Part shown: positions 46,247 through 57,089 of the stretch, in pieces
Position numbering within the stretch: position 1 is the first letter of the stretch
Layout of the letters: each line of letters opens with the position of its first letter
NCBI GenBank assembly: GCA_033439795.1
Contig: JAUTDP010000002.1
Coordinates: forward strand, 124,001-188,000
Length of the DNA stretch: 64,000 nucleotides
Source of the DNA: Sordaria brevicollis
Lineage: Eukaryota > Ascomycota > Sordariomycetes > Sordariales > Sordariaceae
Direction of reading: 5' to 3'
Notes under the pieces: model-generated
What the model saw: the letters and a program-made list of their open reading frames with translations, nothing else
The model's database searches: none
Told to the model about the DNA's origin: nothing
Translations under genes and position numbers: made by a program

Positions 46247-46924
46247 ATGACCGACCCCAACTTCCACATCCCCACCCCCCGCCTCCTAATCTCCTACCTC
46301 CTCCCCTCCCTCGACTCCCACTGCGACTTCCTAGTCTCCCTCTACAACACCCCCGAATTCATTTCCGCCAACGGCAAAACCTCCATCACCACCCGCTCCA
46401 TCGCCCGGCGCCAACTCGAGGGCCGTTTCCGCGCCGAACACGCCCGCAACGGCTACGGCACCTACCTCTTCTCCCTCCGCTCCCCCACCAACCCGAATTC
46501 CCTCTCCGACGCCACCCCCATCGGCACCGTCTCGCTCATGCGGGGCGACGAACCCGGTTCTTACACCGCGCCCGATCTCGGGTTTGCTATATTGAGCGAG
46601 TATATGCGGAAGGGATACACCAAGGAGGCGGCGCAGGGACTTATGGACTATGTGGAGAGGGAACAGGGGGTGAAGGATGTGCTGGGACTGCATGACCCGG
46701 GGAATAAAGCTAGTGCGGCGGTGTTTAGGAGTCTGGGGTTTAGGGATGTGGGGTTGAGGCAGTTGTTGGTTTTTGGACCGGATGTGGTCGGGCAGGTGTG
46801 GGTGAGGAGGGGGATGAGTGAGGATGTTAGTGTTTATGGACTGCCGAGGGAGGCGCCGCTTGCTGTAGTGGCGGATGTGAAGAAGGTTGATGGGACGGCG
46901 GAGGATAAGGGTGTCGCTGTTTGA
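46247..46924 (+). CDS. GNAT-family N-acetyltransferase within the peptide cluster
   Basis: An intronless gene of 225 residues of the RimJ/RimL-like GNAT type (acetyltransf_3 fold): TPRLLISYLLPSLDSHC at the start, PIGTVSLMRGD on strand 4, PDLGFAILSEYMRKGYTKEAAQGL, where the (R/Q)xxGx(G/A)-type acetyl-CoA loop is RKGYTK, and LHDPGNKASAAVFRSLGFRDVG near the end, the classic NxxSxxVxxKxGF-like segment. It transfers acetyl from acetyl-CoA to an amine. It lies between oxidases 2 and 3, which suggests it could acetylate the peptide's free N-terminus after processing. Cytosolic location (no signal peptide) argues for caution, and a housekeeping role cannot be excluded. Third-position use changes from C to G midway. 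Confidence 0.85.
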   Translation: MTDPNFHIPTPRLLISYLLPSLDSHCDFLVSLYNTPEFISANGKTSITTRSIARRQLEGRFRAEHARNGYGTYLFSLRSPTNPNSLSDATPIGTVSLMRGDEPGSYTAPDLGFAILSEYMRKGYTKEAAQGLMDYVEREQGVKDVLGLHDPGNKASAAVFRSLGFRDVGLRQLLVFGPDVVGQVWVRRGMSEDVSVYGLPREAPLAVVADVKKVDGTAEDKGVAV

Positions 46925-47412
46925 TGAAAGGTTGTGTTGGTGATACTTAGTTTTGGATACGATATTGGATGTTGGGAGGTGGAAAAGGCGTTTGATGTTT
47001 TTGGGAGTACAAGTAATGGGGTTGTGTTCAAATCATTTTTTCTGTGCTCCTGCCTGTTCGGCTGTTAAAATCCGTCCATGTAGATTGTTGGGCGTCTTGC
47101 ATTACTCGCCATCATCTGTGACCTCAAATGTGAACGCTGGAATAAGTGAGGGGGTGGTTGCCTGCCGGGGGAATGTCATTCTCTTCAGTATGGGCAAGAA
47201 CTTGCAGTCAAAAGGGTAGGGGCTGCCAATAAGGTCCAAAGAAAGTACATGTCTTTGTGGTGTTGATAGGTTTCTAAGCTTGACGGAACAAGACATGACG
47301 AGGAGTCACTTTAGATGCGGTACACAGCTATGCAGTGGACAAAAGTCTTTGTTGGTATTGGTATTGAGACAAGAAAGGTAAAAAAATCTTCCTAAACATT
47401 GCCTAGATCACC

Positions 47413-48288
47413 TCAGTGACCCGGATGAATATGAGCATGCCCCCCACCCGCACTCTCCAACATATTCCTATCCGCCGGCGTGTGCGTGACCTTCCCCGGC
47501 GGGTATCCATCATCCTTCTTATCCGAACGATGCTTATACGCCCACGCAAACATCTTGTCATAACTCCTGCACATATGCGTCGCCCCGATACCATTGATCC
47601 CGACCTCAGTCAACGGCTCAAACGTCACATCGCCGTTGCACATAATGGCCTGCCTGATGTAGTCGATGCAGTGGTCGCGATGATAGACAACCTCGTCGGC
47701 CGGGTAGTCCTTGATGGACTCGGGCTCGTAGGCGTACCGGATAAAGTTGAGACAGTGAAGCTGGTGGAACATGCTGATGCCGTATACCTTGCTGGTTCCG
47801 GGGTTGTTGGGTGCGGGCAAGGAAGGGGGAAGGTCGTGGGTGTGTTCGTTGGGGATCTCGACGATGCCGTCGCCTGGTGGCATGAGACGCTTCCAGGCGT
47901 CGTTGGAACTGTTGGACACGCCACCGTAAAAGCCGTAGGGTTGGAAGACGACGGGGGTGTCGAAGACAACTGCCATCCGTTAGCAATGAGCCGGGGAGAG
48001 AGGGGATGAATGGTAAAACTCACGATCTGGCTCAAAAAAGTCTGGCTTAGAGCCACAGTTGAACTTCTTCAGTGAAGAGTTGACCCGCGCCCAAACGGCA
48101 ACACCAGCGATCAACAGTAGGACGTTGGCAACAAGTGCGCCAACGTTCCAGTTGAGCCACCTGTTTGACTTTGGGCCATGTCTTGGAAGGCCGTCTTCAG
48201 ACATGAGGCCGTTCCGAAGGAGGTATTGCTTGTCTTCCTCCATGATGGTGTCTGAGGATGAAGACTGTGTTCCGATGGAAGAGGGCAT
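47413..48288 (-). CDS. UstY-type DUF3328 oxidase 3 of the peptide cluster
   Basis: Exon 48288-48024 and exon 47969-47413 are joined across a 54-base intron, about 273 residues. A short tail is followed by one membrane helix (VGALVANVLLLIAGVAVWA, about 49-67). The DUF3328 domain shows FYGGVSNSSNDAWKRLMP, the first motif FHQLHCLNFIRYAY, and the second RDHCIDYIRQAIMCNGDVTFEP. The C-terminus is His-rich (HAHIHPGH), unlike oxidases 1 and 2. This copy is closer in style to UstYa-like cyclases with a SNxAWxxL segment, which the other two lack. It is divergent with the precursor gene 1.45 kb away, on the other strand. Confidence 0.9.
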
Positions 48289-49742
48289 GATGGAAACTCT
48301 GAAGAACTGACGTGGTATGTCTGATCCTCCTCTCAGGTCAGAGTCTCCTCATGATTATCCTGTCTTTTGGTCCTCGAGGGTCAAACAACATGTCATCCAT
48401 CGAGTACTCTGACCAGCACCGTGATGCTCGCCAAGGAGTTTCCTCCGTGCCGCATCTCCACCTCGTCAATTCCTAAATAGGAAGCTGTTAGTTAATCTGC
48501 AGCGCGAATGCGGGTAACTTTGCTAGCACGTGTTAGCGTCACTACAGGCGCGAATAGCTTCGGATGCGCTGTAAGCAGTGCTTAAGCGAGACCCCAACGT
48601 TGGCGACTCAGAAGGCCGAACCCGTCACCGTCCAAACGGCCATGATCTCGTACTGTGCTGCCAGATCGCGCTTGGCCATGTAAGTCAAGGATCCACATTC
48701 CTTTTTTGGAACAAGCATCACGAGCTGTCAACCCAACCAAGCACCACAAGACCCCTCGTAGAACGGCCCCGAAGTCGGACACAGGCTTCCCGAAGGTTGA
48801 TGGAACATGTGATGGTTGATCAACCCCCAATGTCGTGATCGGAAACGGCAGTGACGGCACTGGCGAGAATCTCGGCCTGCTCGGCTCGCGGGGTAAAAGG
48901 TACCGTGAGGACATGGAGGGAATGGGGGAAAGGAAGACAGATGAGCCGCATGACACTATCCTATCGCTCCTGTAAGCCAAGGTCGATGTAGATCCAATCG
49001 AGTGAGTATGAACGGTAAGCGGCCGGGTACTTCCCAGTAAGCAACATTGTTCTAAGGGTTCTTTGACAACGATCTCGTCCGTATGTGATGTTCGACATGT
49101 CCGCGGCACATCACTCCGACGCTTCCTTCGATCCGGAGCTTGATTCTAACGGCAAAGACCTCCCGTGAAGAAACTACCGTCAAGAGCCCAGACCTTGGCC
49201 ATGTGCCAGATAATTCTTGCCTCGATACCTACGAAGTCGATAGTGTTGCTTACCCCGCGATGACTATCGGCACGAGGTAAAGATGGAGACCGGATGTGAC
49301 CGAGACGACTGGCGGAGGATGTTTCAACGCCCCAATCCCAATCATCGAGTTCGTCGGAAGCTCATCACCTTCCGCTTCGAGATTCGGGGCAAAGGCGAGA
49401 GACTTTTGTCAATTGACATGGACGGTATCGGACAAGATGGAAGTTAGTTGTGTTGGCACTGTCATCATGTCAGCGGAGCAGCAACGAGTCGGGGCCCCGT
49501 AGAATTCCAAGAATATGGCGACATCAATGCGTTGTTGGCAGTCAGTGCAAAACAGCACGAGGAGTTCCGGTGCTAGATTTTAATTCAACATGTGCAGAAG
49601 CTTGAGATTGGACGCAGCAAGAATCGAGTCATCAACGTACGATATAAGGTAGGCCATTCTCAACTCTCGCCGCAAGAATACCTGCACCAGTCAGCACACC
49701 CCCAAGTTTTTCTCCTCTTACCATCCACCACTTCGGCCCACC
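48289..49742. other. Divergent intergenic region between oxidase 3 and the peptide precursor
   Basis: 1.45 kb without a recognisable gene. It should hold the promoters of oxidase 3 and the precursor. The frames at 48582-49109 and 49296-49502 have no motif. Confidence 0.4.
49643..49648 (+). promoter_or_regulatory. TATA-like element of the peptide precursor gene
   Basis: TATAAG lies 95 bases before the precursor start codon at 49743, with a C-rich leader after it. Same spacing as in the xylanase gene. Confidence 0.5.
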
Positions 49743-50582
49743 ATGAAGACCACTTCCTCCATCACCCTCGGGGCTCTGCTCCTCCCTCTTCTCGCCTCCG
49801 CTGCCGCCATTCCCGCGTCTAGCCAGGTCGAGCCTGCCTACGTTTGGGGCTCCCGAGGCCCTGCTCCTGCCAACAGCAAGCGCGAAGCTGAGGCTGCTGA
49901 GCCAGCTTACGTCTGGGGTTCTAGAGGACCTGCCCCCGCCAACAGCAAGCGCGAAGCCAACCCCGAGGCTGCTCCCATCGACAGCCCTCAACCAGCTTAC
50001 GTCTGGGGCTCTCGCGCCTCTACCAAGCGTGAAGCCGAGCCAGAGGCCGATCGTGCCGCGCCCGCCTATGTCTGGGCTTCCCGTGGCAGCACCAAGCGTG
50101 AAGCCGAGCCAGAGGCCGATCGTGCCGCTCCCGCCTATGTCTGGGCTTCCCGTGGCAGCACCAAGCGTGAGGCTGAAGCCGCCGAGCCTGCTTACGTCTG
50201 GGGCTCTAGAGGTCCCGCTCCGGCTAACAGCAAGCGTGAGGCTTCCCCTGAGGCCGCAAAGGCTGAGCCGGCGTATGTCTGGGCTTCCCGTGGGCAAACC
50301 AAGCGTGAAGCCGAGGCTGCTGAGCCTGCCTATGTTTGGGGATCAAGGGGCCCGGCCCCTGCAAATAGCAAGCGTGAGGCTGCTCCTGAGGCCGCAAAGG
50401 CCGAGCCTGCTTACGTTTGGGCCAGCCGCGGACAAACCAAGCGTGAAGCTGAGGCGGAGGCTGCGAAGGCTGAGCCTGCGTACGTGTGGGCCAGCCGTGG
50501 ACAAACCAAGCGTGAAGCTGAGGCCGAGGCCGCTGAGCCTGCGTACGTTTGGGGATCAAGAGGTCCCGCTCCTAGCAACTAA
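49743..50582 (+). CDS. Secreted multi-copy peptide precursor (dikaritin-like RiPP, YVW(G/A)SR core)
   Basis: A single exon of 279 residues. The N-terminus MKTTSSITLGALLLPLLASA is a clear signal peptide. From residue 30 to the end the protein is a run of 11 units, each PAYVW(G/A)SR followed by a short tail, separated by ten Lys-Arg sites. After each KR comes an EA-rich spacer such as EAEAAE, the form trimmed by dipeptidyl aminopeptidases after Kex2 cleavage. Five units have the long tail GPAPANS (the last ends GPAPSN at the stop), five are YVWASR with the short tail GST or GQT, and one is YVWGSRAST. Only PAYVW, SR and the KR sites are invariant. This is the build of fungal precursors for ustiloxin-type cyclic peptides, and three UstY-type oxidases lie within 8 kb. 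I do not recognise the core. Alternatives are a pheromone-like or wall-repellent peptide; the cluster makes the RiPP reading most likely. Confidence 0.85.
   Translation: MKTTSSITLGALLLPLLASAAAIPASSQVEPAYVWGSRGPAPANSKREAEAAEPAYVWGSRGPAPANSKREANPEAAPIDSPQPAYVWGSRASTKREAEPEADRAAPAYVWASRGSTKREAEPEADRAAPAYVWASRGSTKREAEAAEPAYVWGSRGPAPANSKREASPEAAKAEPAYVWASRGQTKREAEAAEPAYVWGSRGPAPANSKREAAPEAAKAEPAYVWASRGQTKREAEAEAAKAEPAYVWASRGQTKREAEAEAAEPAYVWGSRGPAPSN
49830..50579 (+). repeat. Tandem peptide-coding repeat, 11 units
   Basis: The repeat units are about 50-85 bases long, differ in length by their tail and spacer type, and differ at silent sites, except two adjacent units (about 50034-50170) that are almost identical in DNA. 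This suggests continuing expansion by unequal exchange. Confidence 0.85.
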
Positions 50583-51476
50583 GGAACTGGAACTTGTACG
50601 GAATCGGTCGATGATGGTATGATGTTATGACAACCAAAGAGTTATCGTTGGGAGGATATCAGACGACGAGTGGTTGAGTATGATGGGAGTTCGGTTTTTC
50701 AGGCTTGGTGGGAGTATTCGAGTGGCGGCCTAGACCGCGGAAGAATGGAAAAGAGTCTGCAGAGGTGATTGCTGTTAGCCATGATTGATAGAACTGCACA
50801 GAGGAATGAACGAAAGTTGTTAGTTACGCTTCCAATCATGTCGCCCGAACCTTGATCTTTTCAACGCGAATAATGTAGAAGCATTGTTTTGCGTCACTGA
50901 GTCTTTATTGCCACGGGACAAGCCTTTCGCAGGCGCATTGGTGGAGGTGAGAGTATAGGTGTAGGCGGGGTGATAAACACGACGTGAATCAAGCATTGTA
51001 AGACCTGACTTTGCGGTCGCCGGCGACAATGCCACTGCAGAGTTGAAAACAACCTAAAGGGCAAAAGCTCAAAAAAGAAAAAGAAATTTTTGTTGGATGT
51101 CAGTGATAACATTAGGGCAAGTCAAGACGCACGTACCCAGCTGCACCTTCCTCTGCGACATCTGCATCCTGCATCAACTGGAAAACCACGACTGCTCTTG
51201 GACATCACGTCATGCCGAAAATTTCAACTTCTTTATTACGGTACCTTGGGTTCAATGCAATGTACCTGGGTGATCAAAGTGGCCGTTTCCGACGCAAGTC
51301 GGTCCTGAACCGGAGTCCGCATCCACCACCCATGGCAGATATCATCCACGATGCTCCATCATATGCCAGACACACCCCATGGCCGTTGTTCGGGTAGAGT
51401 TTATAATCTGACAAATCCAGTTTATGTCGAAAGTGGAATCCACCGGAGTGGTGGTTATCACGCCTAACGGCCTGAG
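50583..51476. other. Intergenic region downstream of the precursor
   Basis: No supported gene; it holds the 3' ends of the precursor and of the 2EXR fragment on the other strand. The frames found are short and without motifs. Confidence 0.4.
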
Positions 51477-52099
51477 TTAATTGCCCGTACCGTACACCCC
51501 CTCGCCGTCCGGCCCATTAATCTTCCTCAACACCAAAACACACACCTTTCCCTCAGGTGCTGTCTTCCCTTCCATATCCTCCTCTCCATCTTCCTCGTGG
51601 CTGATGGTTGAACACTCCACTGCTCTCCATCCCTCGAACCACCCTCCATCCCTCCCTCCCAACGCTTCAGGTAGCCACTCCCTCGGCAGATCCAGATGCG
51701 ATTCCTCACCCGGAACACACACACAAATCTCCCTCAAGCTTAAGTGCTGATACCTCTCAATCGAACTCCTAACCCAATGAAGCTCATCTCGGTCCTGACC
51801 ACCCCCCCAATACTTCCCATACATCTCAAACTTGAGCCTCCTTATCCTCCTCCAATGATCACAAAGAAACATCCCCCACAACGGCCTACCGCGGACGTCG
51901 ATCATATCCAGCTCGACGTTCATCCACAGATACGGCTTATCTTCTCTCAAGGGCCGCGCTCTGTTATCGATTCCGGCCCGGGTGGGAAGTCTGAAAAACA
52001 GCTCTCGAAAAGCCTTCTTATAGCCTCCCATAAATCGACGGCCTACGTTGCGAGATTCTTGGCAGGCGTGGAGGATGGCTGGTGGGGGTGGTGCAGCGC
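51477..52099 (-). pseudogene. 2EXR-type protein, 5' end lost at a transposon boundary
   Basis: The minus-strand frame begins inside the typical 2EXR segment, APPPPAILHACQESRNVGRRF, and continues FMGGYKKAFRELFFRLPTR, RPLWGMFLCDHWRRIRRLKFEMYGKYW, to the end at 51477. 2EXR proteins of fungi start with an FPxLPxELRxxIW-type motif; that part is absent. It would lie beyond 52100, where a hAT-like end and RIPed DNA begin. There is no ATG before 52031. A protein from that ATG (184 residues) would lack the signature domain. The gene is therefore a truncated remnant, most likely cut by insertion of the transposon. Confidence 0.65.
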
Positions 52100-53755
52100 C
52101 AGAGATAAATCAAATCGACCAAGTCAAGTTTAAATAAATTTAAACAAATCGGTAAATAAATCGGGGTCCCGATTTAATTTGGTCAAATAAATTGAAATCC
52201 CGATTTAATTTAAAGAATTTAACGATCCTTAAATTAGGGTTATAATTAGTAAAATAAATATTTTTCAACCTTCAAAGATCGATCCACTCTACACCCTCAA
52301 ATACTATATATACCCCAATTTACTAATACCCCAGCAATACCCAATAAAATAAAAAAAACGCAAATAGACCCGTACTACTAGATTTTTTCCTAATATTATT
52401 CTTATATATAATATTAACGAAATTTAACATTTCTTTATGATTATATTACGAATATACCCTAATTAAACTATAATACTACGTAATTATTCAATCGATCCTT
52501 CAATCTATTAATCTCTTACCCCCTATCTTCCTTTATATTATAGACTATTATTAATTATTATTTACCGCTATTAATATTATTTTTAAAATACTTACCGTAC
52601 CCGATCTTAATTTTATATCGATCGCTAACGAAATTTCATTTATTATAAATAACGCGCTCTCTATTTCCTTTAATTTGTTAATTATATATACTGCTATAAT
52701 CGATATATTTAAATAAGGATAAAAATTCTAATTACTTATATAAATTAAATTTTCAAAGTCGGTTTTAATTAAAGAATTCCTTATAAACGTTCTTATTTAG
52801 CTATATACTACGTTTAAAAAAGAGCAATATATATTAAAAAATTAATTAAATCGCCGCTTTAAGAAAATTTCTTTTATCGGCGCCTATAAAATTATATTAA
52901 TTTAATTTAATAGCGTTATTATAAAGGGTAAATTTTAATATTACGGTATTTATTTTTATTTTTATAATCTTCGCGTTATAACGTTTATTATTAATTACTT
53001 TTAATGTATTTATAGTATTAAAAAATTTAATAATAATAAAGAAGCGGGTAAATAAAGTAACCGGCGTAATCCTAAAAGGGCTAAATCGGTAATTAATATA
53101 TTTAATTAACTTAAATTCCCTATTATTAAATTTATTAATAATAAATTCCGCGAATTATTAGTAAAAATAATCGTTAACGTAAAATTCCCTTTCGCCTTTA
53201 TCGAAAATTAAAATTTCAAATTATTATTATAATTATTAAATAATAATTTAATTATTAAATTACTTCTTAAATTGTACTATACTTTAGCGGATTAAATTTA
53301 CGAAAAATATACTGTTTATTTTAATTTATTTAAGTAACGCTTAGTTAATTCTTAATTTAAAAAGTATTTTTCCTTTAATTTCTAGACTTTATTTAATAAT
53401 TAACCTAGCTTTTCGATTTTTATTTATTATATCGATAATTAGCGTATTTTTAAAAACGATTTAATAACGTTCTATAAGGTTTATAATAATTATAATAGCG
53501 AAAATATTTCGATTATTATATTCGAAGTTATTAATTAATTTAAAATTATTATTAATAACGTTTCGCATTTTTAATACGATAATATTAATATTAATAACTA
53601 TTATATCTATTACGTAATAAAAAATCTCTACCCCTCCCTTACCGCCGATAACCTTAAAACTAAAATTCTTATACATTATATTTATTATTTTAATTATATT
53701 CTAAACTTTAATACGAAAATTTTTATAAGGGGACAGCAGAGCGTAACGTAGGTAT
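52100..53755 (+). mobile_element. RIPed hAT-type DNA transposon relic
   Basis: The left end CAGAGATAAATCAAATCG at 52100 looks like a mutated hAT terminus (CAGxGxTG...). A plus-strand frame at about 53385-53745, read through stops, shows the order of a hAT transposase: FSIFIYYID after the DxWTS position, a SENIS segment, FEVINQFKI, DNININN (a DNAxxN motif), then YPSLTADNLKTKILIHYI, matching the usual RxRCxxHIxN, and TKIFIRG. The right end was not found; sequence after 53755 does not continue clearly. The element seems to sit in the 2EXR gene. Confidence 0.55.
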
Positions 53756-56556
53756 TAACTAATGTAAATATATTAAAGTTCTACGAAGGAGAAAGGGAGA
53801 AGGAATAGCCCGTAGGGCGGACCCGGCTACCTATCTTTATAAGGCCGTACGTAAATACCTAAATACCTTAAGTAAGGAGGGCTAAAAAACCTTCTAAAGG
53901 ATTAATTACCCTTAATAATTCTAGAGCTCCCTTACTTACCGCCGGTAAATTAGGGTAGTCCGAGCGGTAATTTAATAATATTAAACCTTTAAATTTTAAG
54001 CGCCAAACCTATAATATTAACCCCCTCCCTCCCCCCCCTATACCTACTATATACGTACTATAAATAAATAATTTAATTATATCCTTTTTATTTATATGAC
54101 CGGATTTTATCCCTTTCGATCCCTTACCCTTCCTTCTCTCCCTAATTATTAATAATTTAAAATATTATATATATACCTTTATACCCTATATTATTAATAA
54201 TTATTTATCGAAATCCTATTAATATTTATTATTATTAACCGTTTTCTATTAATTCCCCTATCCTCCTATTCTTTACGTATTAATTTTAATTTACTATCCC
54301 TTATTATAACCCTATTAATTTTAATTGAATATTACTCTTAAATATAATTCTTTCGGACTTCGCCCCGAACTTAAACTTTTTATTACGTCGGTTTTACCTT
54401 ATAATCCCTCTATCGCTCTAACGACTCTTATTACGGCCGCCGCTACCCTTATTATTACTATTATTATTTTATTAGCGCCTTCGAACGTATATAAATTGTT
54501 TAAAGGCGAAATCCTTAATATTAATTTATTTTAATATAATTAATATATACGTTTAAACGACGCCTACGTTTACGTACTTATTAAAAATAAAAATTACTAT
54601 TTATTTCATTTTAAAATTAAAGAGGTTAGGATTTATTAATAATAATTTAAGGCCGTTTAATATAATTATTCTATTTAAAGGGAGGGTAATTATTAAACCG
54701 GTAAAAGTATATTTAATAAAAATTATAATCGCTTTTAAAAAATTATAACCTTTACTAATTATTTTATAAATTTGGAGGAAGAAAATCTCCTCCTAAATAA
54801 ATTTAATAATTTATATTAATATTTTCCCTTTAATTTTTTTTATTAATTTCTTTCGAAAGGATATTATTTATCAAATTTTTAATTACTCTATAAATATAAT
54901 ACCGCTTACCGCCGCCGTTCCAATCGCCGCCGTAATATTTTTAATTCTAATCCTAATAAATTTAAACTTCGAACCCTCTTTTATAAAAATATAAAAAAAG
55001 TTAAACGAATTCGAAAAAGGGGTTAATTCTCTCTATATTAATTAAAATAATTAAACTAATTCTTAAACCTTTATTTTTATAAAGCTTTTTATTATTACTT
55101 ATATAATTATTAACCGCTTTAACGCTATTATTATTATTATAGAAATTATTATTATTAATACCTTGAATATTATAATTAATATCAATTAAATTCTTACTAG
55201 GTTTAAATCCCGTTCAAACGCCTTCGTTAAATTTAAAGCCCGTATTAAAGAATTTAAGGAGGAGGTTATTACCCGGGCTACGGCCCTTACTAATAGAATT
55301 AGAATTACCCCAATAGGGGAGGAGGAAAAGCCGGAGGTTAAAAAAAAGGGGAATTAAAAATAAATATAAAAGAATTAGAAAGTAAATTTTCATTTTTAAA
55401 TCGTCCTAACCTATACGAATTTATAGGGTTAGAAATAGAAGAGGGGGAGAAGGAGAAGAAAGAGAAAAAAATTAAAAAAAGGATTCGTTTTAAAAAAGAA
55501 GAAGAAACCGAAATCGCCCCTTTTAAAAAGAAGAAGAAATATACCGGCTATAAAATCAAAAAATTTTTAACTTCTATTATAATTATATTCTATAATAATT
55601 CTTTTATTCTAAGCGAAAACCCTTAATTAATTTATTTTTTCGGTTTACCCCGTTTTCTTTTTAACGGAATTAATATGAATTTTTTATTCGTACTTTAATT
55701 CTTCCTTTTATTCTTTTTAATTTTTTTAAATAATTCTAATAGACTATTATATTTTCGAATATTTTTATATTATTTTTTAAAAGTATTTAATACCTTTATA
55801 CTTTCAAAATTCTTTAATACGTATTATAAGGGTTTATAAAAACCCTTCTATTTTATAAAAACCTTCTTATTATTAAGCGGACTATTTATATATAGGATTT
55901 TTTCAATATAATACTCCTCTTTACTATTAATTAGAATAGGGGGTAATTAATAATCGATTATTTTTTAACTAAGTAGTAGGTTTTTTACAATTTTCCGGGA
56001 AAGGTTTATATAAAATATATTATAAATATTATTAAGGAGGCTAGAGAATTCTACTATTAACGGGGAAAGGATTCGAAAAATTATATACTTTCTATATAAT
56101 TAATTTAATTTTTTCTTAAATTTTATAAAAGCGTAATTCTTAAAATTTAATTATATTTTATCGCCGATTTAGAATTTTTACGCGGGTTAATAAATTTTAT
56201 TAACAAATTTCTCTTACTTCTATATTATTAAAATTATAGTAATTTAATAAATATTTATAATTTACAATAATTTATCGATAAATTATTTAGCCCGTTTATC
56301 GGTCGGGGTATTGGAATTCCTAATAAGTTCGGGGATAATCGGTATAATAAATTTAGGATTAAAATTATAAATAGTAAAGAACAGGGATATATTAATCGAT
56401 ATATTAATATAATTATTAATAATTATTTAGGTTATAGGGTATTATATATATTAATTATTCTAGGCCCAATTAATATAAATTCGAAAAAATATTTAAACTT
56501 TTTAATTTATTCTCTTTAAATTACTATCGGTTTAGGGGTAGTATATTATATTTAAT
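53756..56556. other. Unresolved RIPed repeat sequence
   Basis: AT-rich RIPed DNA with stretches of Lys/Glu-rich coding ghost on the plus strand (about 55200-55560), possibly a gag-like region, and a somewhat less mutated part at 53737-54060. No family could be named. It may be the continuation of the elements on either side. Confidence 0.4.
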
Positions 56557-57086
56557 TTGAAGCGGAGCTTTAACATTGAGAAGTGTTGAAAAAACACGGA
56601 GCAAAGCGTTGAGCGTAGCTTCTTCTATAATACGGTGAACCCCCTGTCAATAATCCCTGTAAATAGCCACGAGGTTTACCCGCGATTTCGCGACCTGCAA
56701 TTGGCTGAAAAAAATTCCCGAGTTGGAATTGGCTGAATAAGACCCCCTATCCCTGTCCGCCAAGCTCGCTTAAGGCTTGGCATTTGAAAGTGGGTTCTAT
56801 CAAGACAAAGTGGGTACCAAAATGATGAGTAAGCCGAGACGAGTAGATTGGTACCACTCACGTGACCGTAGCTAGCCTGCCGGCCGAGAAAAACGACTTT
56901 GAAAAAAAAAAACCGACGGATGGATTTTCGGGGAAAGAATTTCAAAATTTTCGCTAAGTCTTTCCACCTTCTTACTTACCCTGTAGTTTCCAAAAAAAAA
57001 AATTAATAAAAAATATTTAATAAAAAAATTTTAATAAAAAAATTATTAAAAAATAGTAAAGTAGTAATGTTGAGCTCCGCTTCAAG
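56557..57086. mobile_element. Non-RIPed short inverted-repeat element inside the RIP block
   Basis: TTGAAGCGGAGCTTTAACATT at the left is mirrored by AATGTTGAGCTCCGCTTCAA at the right (one insertion/deletion and one mismatch), defining an element of about 530 bases. In contrast to its surroundings it is rich in CA and TG, so it has escaped RIP. No transposase is encoded; the 89-residue minus frame inside has no motif. The poly-A-rich and AATAAAA-rich right half precedes the right terminus. A target duplication is not clear because both flanks are AT-rich. It is best called a MITE-like element of unknown superfamily. Confidence 0.65.
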
Positions 57087-57089
57087 TAA

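Noticed and set aside
49743..50582. Reading the repeat precursor as an alpha-factor-type mating pheromone
   Set aside because: The KR and EA spacers fit, but the core lacks the Cys/Trp pattern of Sordariomycete alpha-pheromones, and three UstY-type genes are close by. Kept only as an alternative.
53461..53676. 71-residue minus-strand frame
   Set aside because: Antisense to the hAT transposase ghost, AT-rich composition only.
54325..54534. 69-residue hydrophobic frame in the AT-rich block
   Set aside because: RIPed DNA gives Ile/Leu/Asn/Tyr-rich frames by chance; no start context and no relatives visible.
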